Source: Paenibacillus sp. (GTDB lineage: Bacteria; Bacillota; Bacilli; Paenibacillales; Paenibacillaceae). From it: a stretch of DNA of 64,000 nt. The DNA lies in the NCBI GenBank assembly GCA_017512705.1, contig JAFWEX010000022.1, positions 62,001-126,000 on the forward strand, read 5' to 3'. The notes below the pieces were generated by a model, which had not been told where the DNA came from, did no database searches, and saw nothing but the letters and a program-made list of their open reading frames with translations. A program made the translations under genes and the position numbers. Positions 28,952 to 36,060 of the stretch are shown in pieces; the first letter of the stretch is position 1; each line of letters begins with the position of its first letter.

Positions 28952-30136
28952 ATGCGTATTTTGCATACGGGAGACTGGCATCTGGGGAAAACGCTCGAGG
29001 GACGAAGCAGGCTTCGTGAACAGGAGGATTTTGTCGATGAACTTGTCAAATTAGCTGATGATCAGCAGGCTGATGCCATATTAATGGCCGGGGATGTGTA
29101 CGATTCGGTGAACCCGCCTGCCTCGGCAGAGCAGCTGTTTTATGAGGCGGCAGCACGTTTGACGGAGCAAGGCAGACCACTCGTTGTTATTGCAGGTAAC
29201 CATGATCAACCTGAGCGTGTAGCCTCGGTGACTCCGCTTGTAAACAGACAGGGGATTACACTGGTAGGTACACCGGTATCAGAAGCTGTCACCATTCATA
29301 CACGTCGAACAGGAGAGACTGCTCATATTGCAGCTCTGCCTTACCCATCGGAAGCGAGATTAAATGAGCTGTTAACGACTGATGGAGATGAGAATATACT
29401 TCGTCAAGCATACAGTCGCAGAGTGGGGATGTTAATGCAGCGGCTCGCTGCCTCCTTTCGTCCAGATACAGTGAACCTCGCGATGAGTCATATCTATGTA
29501 CTGGGTGGAGTGGAGAGCGATTCGGAGAGGCCTATCCAGGTTGGCGGAGCATACACTGTAGATCCTTCCTCTTTGGCTACAGGGGCACAATACACCGCTC
29601 TGGGACATCTTCATCGAGCACAAGCCGTCAAAGGAGACGGCATAATTCGGTATAGTGGTTCTCCGCTAGCTTACAGCTTCTCGGAAGCGGGACAGAGTAA
29701 ATCGATTACGATGGTCGATCTGACACCGGGCGGAACGGCACAAGTGGAAGAAGTGCTGCTGACCTCAGGCAAACCCCTCGTTCGATGGAAGGCGAGAGGT
29801 GGTCTAGCTGAGGTGTACCGCTGGCTGGATGAAGGACGTGATTCACAAGCTTTCATTGATATGGAGGTTTGGCTGGAGGATGCCATGTCACTCAAAGAGA
29901 TCCAGCAGTTGCGCAAGGCCCATGAAGGTATCATTCATATTCGTCCGGTGTATCCGGAGATGGAGGCTGCCGGGTTTATGGAGCAACGCTCCGAGCTGCC
30001 TGTACATGAACTTTTCCGCAAATTTTATCAGCGTCAAACCGGCGGTGCACAACCGGAAGACAGCCTGGTACAGTTGTTCCTGGAGCTTGTGGACGAAGAT
30101 GAGCCAGGTGTGCGCGAGGAGGTGGAAGGCAGATGA
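28952..30136 (+). CDS. sbcD: SbcD exonuclease subunit (Mre11 family)
   Basis: SbcD is the Mn-dependent phosphoesterase subunit of SbcCD, which opens DNA hairpins and trims DNA ends. The 394-residue product has the Mre11 motifs HTGDWHLGKTLEGRSR (I), AGDVYDSVNPP (II), VVIAGNHDQPER (III), SHIYVLGG (IV) and LGHLHRAQ (V). ATG 28952 has GAGAGGTG upstream. It overlaps sbcC by 4 bp. Confidence 0.97.
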   Translation: MRILHTGDWHLGKTLEGRSRLREQEDFVDELVKLADDQQADAILMAGDVYDSVNPPASAEQLFYEAAARLTEQGRPLVVIAGNHDQPERVASVTPLVNRQGITLVGTPVSEAVTIHTRRTGETAHIAALPYPSEARLNELLTTDGDENILRQAYSRRVGMLMQRLAASFRPDTVNLAMSHIYVLGGVESDSERPIQVGGAYTVDPSSLATGAQYTALGHLHRAQAVKGDGIIRYSGSPLAYSFSEAGQSKSITMVDLTPGGTAQVEEVLLTSGKPLVRWKARGGLAEVYRWLDEGRDSQAFIDMEVWLEDAMSLKEIQQLRKAHEGIIHIRPVYPEMEAAGFMEQRSELPVHELFRKFYQRQTGGAQPEDSLVQLFLELVDEDEPGVREEVEGR

Positions 30137-33100
30137 AGCCGATATTACTGAAAGTCGCAGGTCTGCAAAGTTATCGTGAGATGCAGGAGATTGATTTTAC
30201 AGTGCTGACCGAGACGGGACTCTTTGGTATTTTCGGGCCTACCGGTAGCGGAAAATCTTCCTTACTTGACGCGATAACCCTTGCGATGTACGGCAAAGTG
30301 GAACGGGCGGTTAATGGTACGCAGGGCATTATGAATCATGCCGAAGATTCTCTTTCGGTTTCATTTACATTTGAGTTAGCTTCGGCGGGAGGAACCCGGA
30401 GTTTTCGAGTAGAACGGCGCTTTAAACGTAATAATGATGTGTCCGTGAGCAATACGGTCAGCAAATTTATCGAGACGATTGATGGGGAAGATCAGGTGCT
30501 CGCCGATAAATTGGCCGAGGTTAATCGGTGTGTTGAAGATGTAATTGGTCTGAAAATGGATGATTTCACAAGGGCGGTTGTTTTGCCGCAAGGGAAATTT
30601 GCCGAGTTCCTTTCACTAAAAGGTAGTGAGCGGAGACAGATGCTTCAGCGGCTCTTTCATCTGGAGAAATACGGAGACCAACTCGCAATAAAGTTAAGTC
30701 GCCGGGTTAAGGATAACGACATGGCCCATCAGTCCCTTGCTGCGGAACAACAGGGTCTGGGCAATGACAGTAAAGAAATGCTTGAAGAAACGAAACGTAT
30801 GCTTCAGGCGGCTGTTCTGCATGCACAAGAATCACGGAAAGTGCTGGATTCAGCAGTGAAGGAAGCGGAACAATTCAGCCGAATTCGTGAGCTGAGTCAG
30901 GAACGACAAGCGCGAATCGCAGAACAGCAGCAACTACAGTCCAAGGCAGGACTGATTGAAGCTGATGAAGAACGTTTGAAGCTCTCGGGGACAGCTGAAG
31001 TGATGTTGCCTGCGCTTCAGGCGGTACGTGACGCCTCAGCAATATGGAAGCAGCGCAAGACAGAGGCAGAAATAGCCCGGCAACAGGCAGAGGCGCATGA
31101 ACGTTTGGCTGTGCAAGAATCCGAAAAAGCAGAATCGGCCCGGCAGGAGCTTGCAGCAGAAGAGCCCAAATTGCTCCTGCGTCTTGATCAGCTAGAGCAA
31201 GCCAAGGAGCTGCAACGGGAACGTGATGCTTTGCAGACGGATTGTTCAAAGCTTGCGGAGCTGATGGAGAAAGGGCAAGCAGAACAGGCAACGTTGAAGC
31301 AGCATCTGGATAAGGAGCAAGAACTCCAAGTGCGTGGACGTAAGCGACGTGAGGAATTGCAGGAGAGTCTCAATCCGAACGAAGTGAAATCCGACGAACG
31401 CAGACAGCTGCAAGCAGCGCTAGAACTGAAACACCGGATCGACACAGCTTCTGAGCAAGTGAAGCAGCATAAAATGGACATGCAGACATATCAACAGTCT
31501 GCAGAACAAGCCGCGACGAAGCTACAAGCCGCGGCCGAGGAAGAGAGACGACTGGCTGAACAGCGTCAGCAATTGGTGGAACAGGCGTCAGCAGGTCTTG
31601 ATGCGTTGCTTGCTTGTGAGCAGGATGTTAGCCGCGAACAGCGCTTGCTCGCCCGGGCGGAGGAACAGCTGCGCAGCACGATGCGTGAGCAGGAGCTGCA
31701 CCGGCTGTCCACCGCCCTGCGCGCCGAGCTGCGCGACGGTGAGCCGTGCCCGGTGTGCGGCTCCGCACACCACCCGCTCCCGGCTGCACCGCCGGGAGAA
31801 GGTCCGCACGCAGACGATGCGGACCTGGAACTGCTGCGCAGCCTGCACGCGGAGCTGCAGGAGCTGCGCTTCGGGCTGCGCCAGCAGCTGCACGAACGTC
31901 GCAGCCTGCTGACGCAGCTTGGCACTGCGGCCGGCGATGCCCTGGCCGCTGCCGAGGCCGCGCCTGCGGCTGCGGAGCCCGAGCCTGACGGATCGCCCGA
32001 AGAGGGGCGATCTCCGGCAGGCTCGGCAGCGCGTGCCGCTGCGCTGCGCGAAGCCGCGCAGGCGCTGGCTAGCGCAGCAGCGCCACTGCAAGGCGAAGCC
32101 GCCGCGGTGCAGCAGGCGGCTTCGGGTGCGCAGCAGCGCCGCATGGAAGCGGCTGCTGCGCAGGAGGCCGGCCGTGCCGGTCTCGCCCAGGCGGAGCGCA
32201 AGCTGGCCGAGAGCGAAGCCGCTGCGGCTGCATTGCAGAGCCGCTGGGCCACGGAACTGCCTGACATCGCCCAAGCCGAGGCCGCTAGCCTCTATCAAGC
32301 GATGCAGGAGCGCGATGCACGCGCCGAAGACATCAAGGAACGTCTGGCCAAAAGCGTGACGTTCCTTGAGGAGAAAGAGCAGCTTGTCCAGTCATTGCAG
32401 CAGAAGCTGGTGGAATTGGACAAGCAGCTGATCCAGTGGCAGACGGAATGGCAAGGCGTCAGCAAGCAGCTTGCGGACAAAGAAGAACGTCTGCGTCAGT
32501 GGGTTGGTGCGCAGCGGGTGGAAGATTTGATTCGCGGGACCCAAGCTCGTCTACATGAACTGCGCAAGACTGCGGAGGAAGCTGCACAACGCTTTAAACA
32601 AGCAGACGCGCAGAAGCAAGAATCGGTAAAACGCGATGTCATGACACAACAGGCTGTGGTTTCGGCAGCAGAACATCTGGAACAGGCACAGGAGCGCTGG
32701 GTGCGGCTACTCGACCAGTCTCCATTCGAGACAGATGCCGCAGTTACACAAGCAGCAATGGCTGCAGAGGACGCTGAACAGCTCAAGAAAGAGATTCAGC
32801 ATCACCGTGAACGAGAACGTGAACTTGCGTCTCAGTTGCGTGAGTTAGAGCAGAAGCTGGATGGTGCGGTTATTACCGAAGAACAGTGGGCAGCATGCAC
32901 TGAACGATTAAAAGAGGCGAGACTTGAGGATGAGAGAGCTCTGCAAGGGAAAGCTCGTGCTGAGCGGGATCTCGAAGATGTGCAGCAACGGCATGTCCGC
33001 TGGACGGAGCTGGAGACGAAACGGCTGGAGATCAGTCACCAGGGCGAGTTACTCAGCAAGCTGCAGAGTGCGTTCAGGGGCAATGCATTTGTCGAGTACA

Positions 33101-33552
33101 TTGCAGAAGAGCAACTGATGCAAGTGAGTCATGCGGCCTCTCAGCGCTTGCGTTTCCTAACCAAGCAGAGATACTCCCTTGAAGTGGATTCCGGGGGCGG
33201 TTTTGTCATCTGTGACGATGCGAATGGTGGTGTAAGACGTCCAGTGTCTACATTATCTGGAGGAGAGACATTTTTGACCTCACTATCATTGGCCTTGGCG
33301 TTATCCGCTCAGATTCAGTTGCGTGGACAGTATCCGCTCCAATTTTTCTTCTTGGATGAAGGGTTCGGCACACTGGACCCGGAACTGCTGGATACGGTGA
33401 TTACCTCCCTGGAAAAGCTGCATGACGATCGGCTGGCGGTGGGGATCATCAGTCACGTACCTGAACTGCGTGCGCGTTTGCAGCGCAAACTTGTTGTCAT
33501 TCCGGCGGGGGATGCGGGTGCAGGATCGAGAGTTGTGATGGAAAGTTTGTAA
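30133..33552 (+). CDS. sbcC: SbcC exonuclease ATPase (Rad50 family)
   Basis: SbcC is the SMC-like ATPase partner of SbcD. The 1139-residue protein has Walker A GPTGSGKSSLLDAITLA (about residues 36-52), long coiled coils, a zinc hook CPVC at residues 539-542, the ABC signature TLSGGETFLTSLSLALA, and Walker B FFFLDEGFGTLD near the C-terminus. The region around and after the hook (31640-32330) is far richer in G+C than the rest and encodes Ala/Glu-rich coiled coil. It includes a DNA palindrome at 31981-32024. Reading frame is intact. It begins inside the sbcD stop (ATGA). Confidence 0.97.
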   Translation: MKPILLKVAGLQSYREMQEIDFTVLTETGLFGIFGPTGSGKSSLLDAITLAMYGKVERAVNGTQGIMNHAEDSLSVSFTFELASAGGTRSFRVERRFKRNNDVSVSNTVSKFIETIDGEDQVLADKLAEVNRCVEDVIGLKMDDFTRAVVLPQGKFAEFLSLKGSERRQMLQRLFHLEKYGDQLAIKLSRRVKDNDMAHQSLAAEQQGLGNDSKEMLEETKRMLQAAVLHAQESRKVLDSAVKEAEQFSRIRELSQERQARIAEQQQLQSKAGLIEADEERLKLSGTAEVMLPALQAVRDASAIWKQRKTEAEIARQQAEAHERLAVQESEKAESARQELAAEEPKLLLRLDQLEQAKELQRERDALQTDCSKLAELMEKGQAEQATLKQHLDKEQELQVRGRKRREELQESLNPNEVKSDERRQLQAALELKHRIDTASEQVKQHKMDMQTYQQSAEQAATKLQAAAEEERRLAEQRQQLVEQASAGLDALLACEQDVSREQRLLARAEEQLRSTMREQELHRLSTALRAELRDGEPCPVCGSAHHPLPAAPPGEGPHADDADLELLRSLHAELQELRFGLRQQLHERRSLLTQLGTAAGDALAAAEAAPAAAEPEPDGSPEEGRSPAGSAARAAALREAAQALASAAAPLQGEAAAVQQAASGAQQRRMEAAAAQEAGRAGLAQAERKLAESEAAAAALQSRWATELPDIAQAEAASLYQAMQERDARAEDIKERLAKSVTFLEEKEQLVQSLQQKLVELDKQLIQWQTEWQGVSKQLADKEERLRQWVGAQRVEDLIRGTQARLHELRKTAEEAAQRFKQADAQKQESVKRDVMTQQAVVSAAEHLEQAQERWVRLLDQSPFETDAAVTQAAMAAEDAEQLKKEIQHHRERERELASQLRELEQKLDGAVITEEQWAACTERLKEARLEDERALQGKARAERDLEDVQQRHVRWTELETKRLEISHQGELLSKLQSAFRGNAFVEYIAEEQLMQVSHAASQRLRFLTKQRYSLEVDSGGGFVICDDANGGVRRPVSTLSGGETFLTSLSLALALSAQIQLRGQYPLQFFFLDEGFGTLDPELLDTVITSLEKLHDDRLAVGIISHVPELRARLQRKLVVIPAGDAGAGSRVVMESL
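31981..32024. repeat. Imperfect palindrome inside sbcC
   Basis: GAGCCTG (31981-31987) pairs with CAGGCTC (32018-32024), and GATCGCCC (31991-31998) with GGGCGATC (32005-32012), around a 6-nt loop. It lies in the G+C-rich segment encoding residues about 617-631 of SbcC (EPDGSPEEGRSPAGSA). Confidence 0.85.
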
Positions 33553-33683
33553 GGCCTTTAATGTGTAAGTGGATATGATTGTAAAAGTATCCTTTTTCCG
33601 ATCTACTCAGATCACGAGTGAGTTTCATCACAGATACAGGTTCATCATGCTGTTATACTACAGTTAAGCCGACAACTTGTTTT

Positions 33684-33779
33684 AAGCCCCTCGTCGGACA
33701 TCTGTCCAGGAAGCTTCCTGGACAGATGTCCGGGCAGCCGGACTTCTACGGAAGACCGCTCACGAGGGGCTTCTTTTTT
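33684..33779 (+). terminator. Compound three-helix terminator after sbcC with a 38-bp palindrome
   Basis: An outer 11-bp stem (AAGCCCCTCGT 33684-33694 with ACGAGGGGCTT 33762-33772) is followed by a T-run at 33774-33779, a good intrinsic terminator. Between its arms lie two more helices. The first is a perfect 38-bp palindrome (33695-33732, arms of 19 bp, no spacer, AAGCTT at the centre). The second is a hairpin at 33739-33758 with one mismatch, capped by C(TACG)G, a UNCG-type tetraloop in RNA. The RNA would fold as a three-way junction. It ends the addBA-sbcDC cluster. Confidence 0.85.
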
Positions 33780-33873
33780 GATTCCATTTCTAAACTTTTC
33801 TTCTGCAGTGTCAATTCGCCCAGTTCTGAATACGATAAAGGGTGAAGAAGAGCTGAATGGGGAGGCGTTAGGA

Positions 33874-34218
33874 TTGGATAAAGTAGCAGCAAAGAAACTG
33901 TGTAAGGATCACATCCATCGTTACGTATGTATACAGATGAATGACGGTTCATATTATGATGGCATTATTGAGAACGTGGACGATGAGATGATCTATTTGG
34001 CAGTACCGGTGGGCAATGAAGTCATGGGGGCTCATGCAAATGTAGCTCCAAATATGATGCCTGGCGTTCATCATCCGATGACGCATGCTCGTGGATTTTA
34101 TCCTGGTTACGGTTACCCAGGGCCGTATCCTTATTATGGATATGGACGCAGACGCTTTAACAGACTAGTTCTGCCATTGTTTGCTCTGACTGCATTAACT
34201 CTGCTGCCATATTACTAA
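33874..34218 (+). CDS. Small uncharacterised protein with Lsm-like N-terminal segment
   Basis: The 114-residue product is not in a family I can name. Residues about 12-40 (HRYVCIQMNDGSYYDGIIEN, then VDDEMIYLAVPVG) have the alternating strand pattern and DG-turn seen in small Sm/Lsm-like beta barrels. The middle is His/Met/Pro/Gly/Tyr-rich (PGYGYPGPYPYYGYGRRR) and the last 16 residues are hydrophobic, perhaps a membrane tail. The start is TTG 33874, 8 nt after GGGGAGG (33859-33865). The in-frame region back to 33778 overlaps the end of the compound terminator and is probably untranslated. Function unknown. Confidence 0.65.
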   Translation: MDKVAAKKLCKDHIHRYVCIQMNDGSYYDGIIENVDDEMIYLAVPVGNEVMGAHANVAPNMMPGVHHPMTHARGFYPGYGYPGPYPYYGYGRRRFNRLVLPLFALTALTLLPYY

Positions 34219-34280
34219 GCAATAGGAATTCTCTACATTGTTTTTACATCAGCTTTTAGGAAAATTAAATCGATTCAATT

Positions 34281-34295
34281 GAATTGAATTGAATT
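34281..34295. repeat. GAATT pentanucleotide tandem repeat
   Basis: Three exact GAATT units (34281-34295), flanked by near copies on both sides, in the A+T-rich gap before hinT. Probably a slippage-prone simple repeat. Confidence 0.6.
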
Positions 34296-34316
34296 GATTT
34301 ACAACTTGTCCAAAGA

Positions 34317-34363
34317 AGTCATACCTCGGCAATGAGAACCTTGCCATGGGGTATGGCTTTTTT
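34317..34363 (+). terminator. Terminator before hinT
   Basis: CATACC (34320-34325) pairs with GGTATG (34350-34355), and GGCAA (34328-34332) with TTGCC (34341-34345), followed by GC and six T. It ends transcription of the Lsm-like gene. Confidence 0.75.
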
Positions 34364-34502
34364 CTAAGAGTGAACTATGTGTCCATATCCTTGACCTACT
34401 CTGTGTACAATTAGGCTAGATTCAAGGGGAAATTGGAACGATAAAGGTGAATTGTGCTTGTCGTGTCATTGATTATCCAGAGATGGATTTGTCGGATCAG
34501 CA

Positions 34503-34532
34503 TTGGACGTACGATTTTACTTTTAGTATGAT
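34503..34532 (+). promoter_or_regulatory. Sigma-A promoter of hinT
   Basis: TTGGAC (34503-34508), an 18-bp spacer and TATGAT (34527-34532) lie 44 bp before the hinT start codon. Confidence 0.65.
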
Positions 34533-34576
34533 ATAGGGGTGTACATAATTGAGACTAAGGAAGGAGGGATTGTACG

Positions 34577-34936
34577 ATGGATTGCTTATTTTGCAAAATT
34601 GTAGAGGGCACCATTCCCTCCAACAAAGTACTGGAGAACGAGCATGTGATCGTTTTTCATGATATTCAGCCTGCGGCTCCAACCCACGTGCTGGTCGTGC
34701 CGAAGAAACATATTGCTTCCATGAATGATGTAACTACAGATGATTTGCCTTTGATTGGTGAGATTCACGCGGCTGCACAAGAGGCAGCCAAACGTCTAGG
34801 TGTACAGGAATCAGGATATCGCTTGATTAACAATTGTGGCAAAGATGGCGAGCAAACAGTGCATCACTTGCATTATCATGTGCTGGGTGGAACGAGACTC
34901 GGTGCACTCACGAGTTTGTCTGATTCACACAAATAA
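34577..34936 (+). CDS. HIT family hydrolase (HinT-like)
   Basis: The 119-residue protein is a complete HIT-domain purine nucleoside phosphoramidase-type hydrolase. The catalytic histidine triad is HHLHYHVLGG near residue 100; the N-terminus MDCLFCKIVEGTIPSNKV is typical, including the CxxC that may bind zinc. The C-terminus beyond the triad is a little longer than usual (TRLGALTSLSDSHK). ATG 34577 follows AAGGAGGG. It stands alone between two terminator-bounded units. Confidence 0.93.
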   Translation: MDCLFCKIVEGTIPSNKVLENEHVIVFHDIQPAAPTHVLVVPKKHIASMNDVTTDDLPLIGEIHAAAQEAAKRLGVQESGYRLINNCGKDGEQTVHHLHYHVLGGTRLGALTSLSDSHK

Positions 34937-35027
34937 GTGTGCGTTATGATGTTATTGAAGCTACAAAATTGTTTTTGTACTTGAAAAACTTTTGCAGCTC
35001 AGCTAATATTAAGGGATCACGTTAAGG

Positions 35028-35057
35028 TTGACACTTTTATTGCCTTTCGCCTATAAT
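35028..35057 (+). promoter_or_regulatory. Strong sigma-A promoter of rpsU
   Basis: TTGACA (35028-35033), an 18-bp spacer and TATAAT (35052-35057) give perfect hexamers, as expected for a ribosomal protein gene. Confidence 0.88.
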
Positions 35058-35116
35058 GGAAGATGATGAACCGTGTTATTGCTCTTGGACGGTCTGGTCG
35101 GAGGGAGGGAAAACTG

Positions 35117-35290
35117 GTGTCTGAAACTAAAGTTCGCAAAAACGAGACTATTGATGCTGCACTTCGTCGCTTTAAACGTTCCATCGCTAAAGATGGCGTC
35201 TTGGCTGAGGTGAAGAAACGTAAGCATTATGAGAAGCCAAGCGTAAAGCGCAAGAAAAAGTCCGAGGCTGCTCGTAAGAGAAAGTTTTAG
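35117..35290 (+). CDS. rpsU: 30S ribosomal protein S21
   Basis: S21 is a small basic protein of the 30S subunit. The 57 residues ([20 protein letters not shown], ending [11 protein letters not shown]) match the Firmicute length. The start is GTG 35117, 7 nt after GGAGGG (35104-35109). An in-frame ATG at 35063 would add 18 residues atypical for S21. It is followed 15 bp later by yqeY, the same order as in B. subtilis. Confidence 0.97.
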   Translation: MSETKVRKNETIDAALRRFKRSIAKDGVLAEVKKRKHYEKPSVKRKKKSEAARKRKF

Positions 35291-35305
35291 GAGGATTTTA
35301 ACTAC

Positions 35306-35749
35306 ATGAATCTTAGCGAACGATTGAACGAAGATATGAAGCAAGCGATGAAGAGTAAGGACAAGTTCAAACTCTCCACTATTCGGTTGATTCGTTCGAC
35401 GATCAAGAATCTTGAAATAGATTTGAAAAGAGATTTGGATGACAACGAAGTGCTTGATATCCTGAGTCGTGAAATCAAACAGCGCAAAGATGCCCTCCAA
35501 GAATTTGGCAAAGTAGGCCGCGATGATCTTGTGGCGAATGCCGAAGCGGAAATTGAAATACTCATCCAGTACCTTCCTGCACAGCTTACCGAAGAAGAAA
35601 TTAAAGTTATTGTACAGCAGACCATCCAGGAAACCGGTGCTTCTTCGAAAGCCGAGATGGGGAAAGTAATGACGGCCCTTATGCCTAAAGTTAAAGGCAG
35701 AGCGGACGGCAAACTGGTAAATCAAGCAGTTCAACAATTTCTGCAATAA
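35306..35749 (+). CDS. yqeY: GatB/YqeY domain protein
   Basis: The 147-residue protein is a stand-alone YqeY domain, related to the tRNA-binding tail of GatB. Its start (NLSERLNEDMKQAMKSKDK) and its helical C-terminal half (SKAEMGKVMTALMPKVKGRA) are typical. Function is not settled; tRNA-related binding is inferred from homology. ATG 35306 follows AGGAGG. It probably shares the rpsU transcript, which ends at 35763-35793. Confidence 0.95.
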   Translation: MNLSERLNEDMKQAMKSKDKFKLSTIRLIRSTIKNLEIDLKRDLDDNEVLDILSREIKQRKDALQEFGKVGRDDLVANAEAEIEILIQYLPAQLTEEEIKVIVQQTIQETGASSKAEMGKVMTALMPKVKGRADGKLVNQAVQQFLQ

Positions 35750-35762
35750 AGCAAATTCAATA

Positions 35763-35793
35763 AACACCTCCTGACTTGTCAGGGGGTGTTTTT
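35763..35793 (+). terminator. Terminator of rpsU-yqeY
   Basis: A 12-bp stem (35763-35774 with 35779-35790, one T-G pair) with a CTTG loop, followed by a T-run. Confidence 0.92.
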
Positions 35794-35943
35794 CTAGTGC
35801 CGCCTGCATGGAGACTTGACGGTGAAAATCTGCTACAGGCTCAGCAGTAGTAAATGTTAATAACAGCAAGGCTCTCTTTTCACTGAATATACATAATAAT
35901 GTATAAATAATGGATTTTAAACTTGAATATGGGTATGTTTTTC

Positions 35944-35972
35944 TTGCAATTGCATTACCATTCAAATATAAT
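35944..35972 (+). promoter_or_regulatory. Possible sigma-A promoter upstream of nfeD
   Basis: TTGCAA (35944-35949), a 17-bp spacer and TATAAT (35967-35972). It overlaps no other signal and may give basal expression alongside the sigma-W promoter 40 bp downstream. Confidence 0.5.
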
Positions 35973-35982
35973 TTAAAGATTT

Positions 35983-36008
35983 TGAAACGTAATGTTGCAT
36001 TGTACGTA
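35983..36008 (+). promoter_or_regulatory. Consensus sigma-W-type promoter of nfeD-floA
   Basis: TGAAAC (35983-35988), a 16-bp spacer and CGTA (36005-36008) match the B. subtilis sigma-W consensus exactly. The B. subtilis homologous operon yqeZ-floA-yqfB is a known sigma-W target, so context agrees. An ECF sigma factor responding to envelope stress is the expected activator. Confidence 0.8.
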
Positions 36009-36060
36009 ATAAATACCATAAGCTGGACAATATAACATTATCGGAAAAGGGGGGGCTATT

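Noticed and set aside
31566-32298. Two minus-strand frames of over 230 codons opposite sbcC
   Set aside because: They occur only in the G+C-rich part of sbcC, where stop codons are rare. Their Ala/Ser/Arg/Cys content is not protein-like.
33618-33845. Plus-strand frame of 75 codons through the compound terminator
   Set aside because: It runs across the palindrome and T-run and has no ribosome binding site; the RNA structure explains the sequence better.
34391-34411. TTGACC and TACAAT upstream of hinT
   Set aside because: Spacer is only 9 bp; the TTGGAC-18-TATGAT pair at 34503-34532 fits much better.
35051-36019. A 322-codon minus-strand frame across rpsU and yqeY
   Set aside because: It crosses two well-supported genes, their terminator and a strong promoter, and has no family motif.
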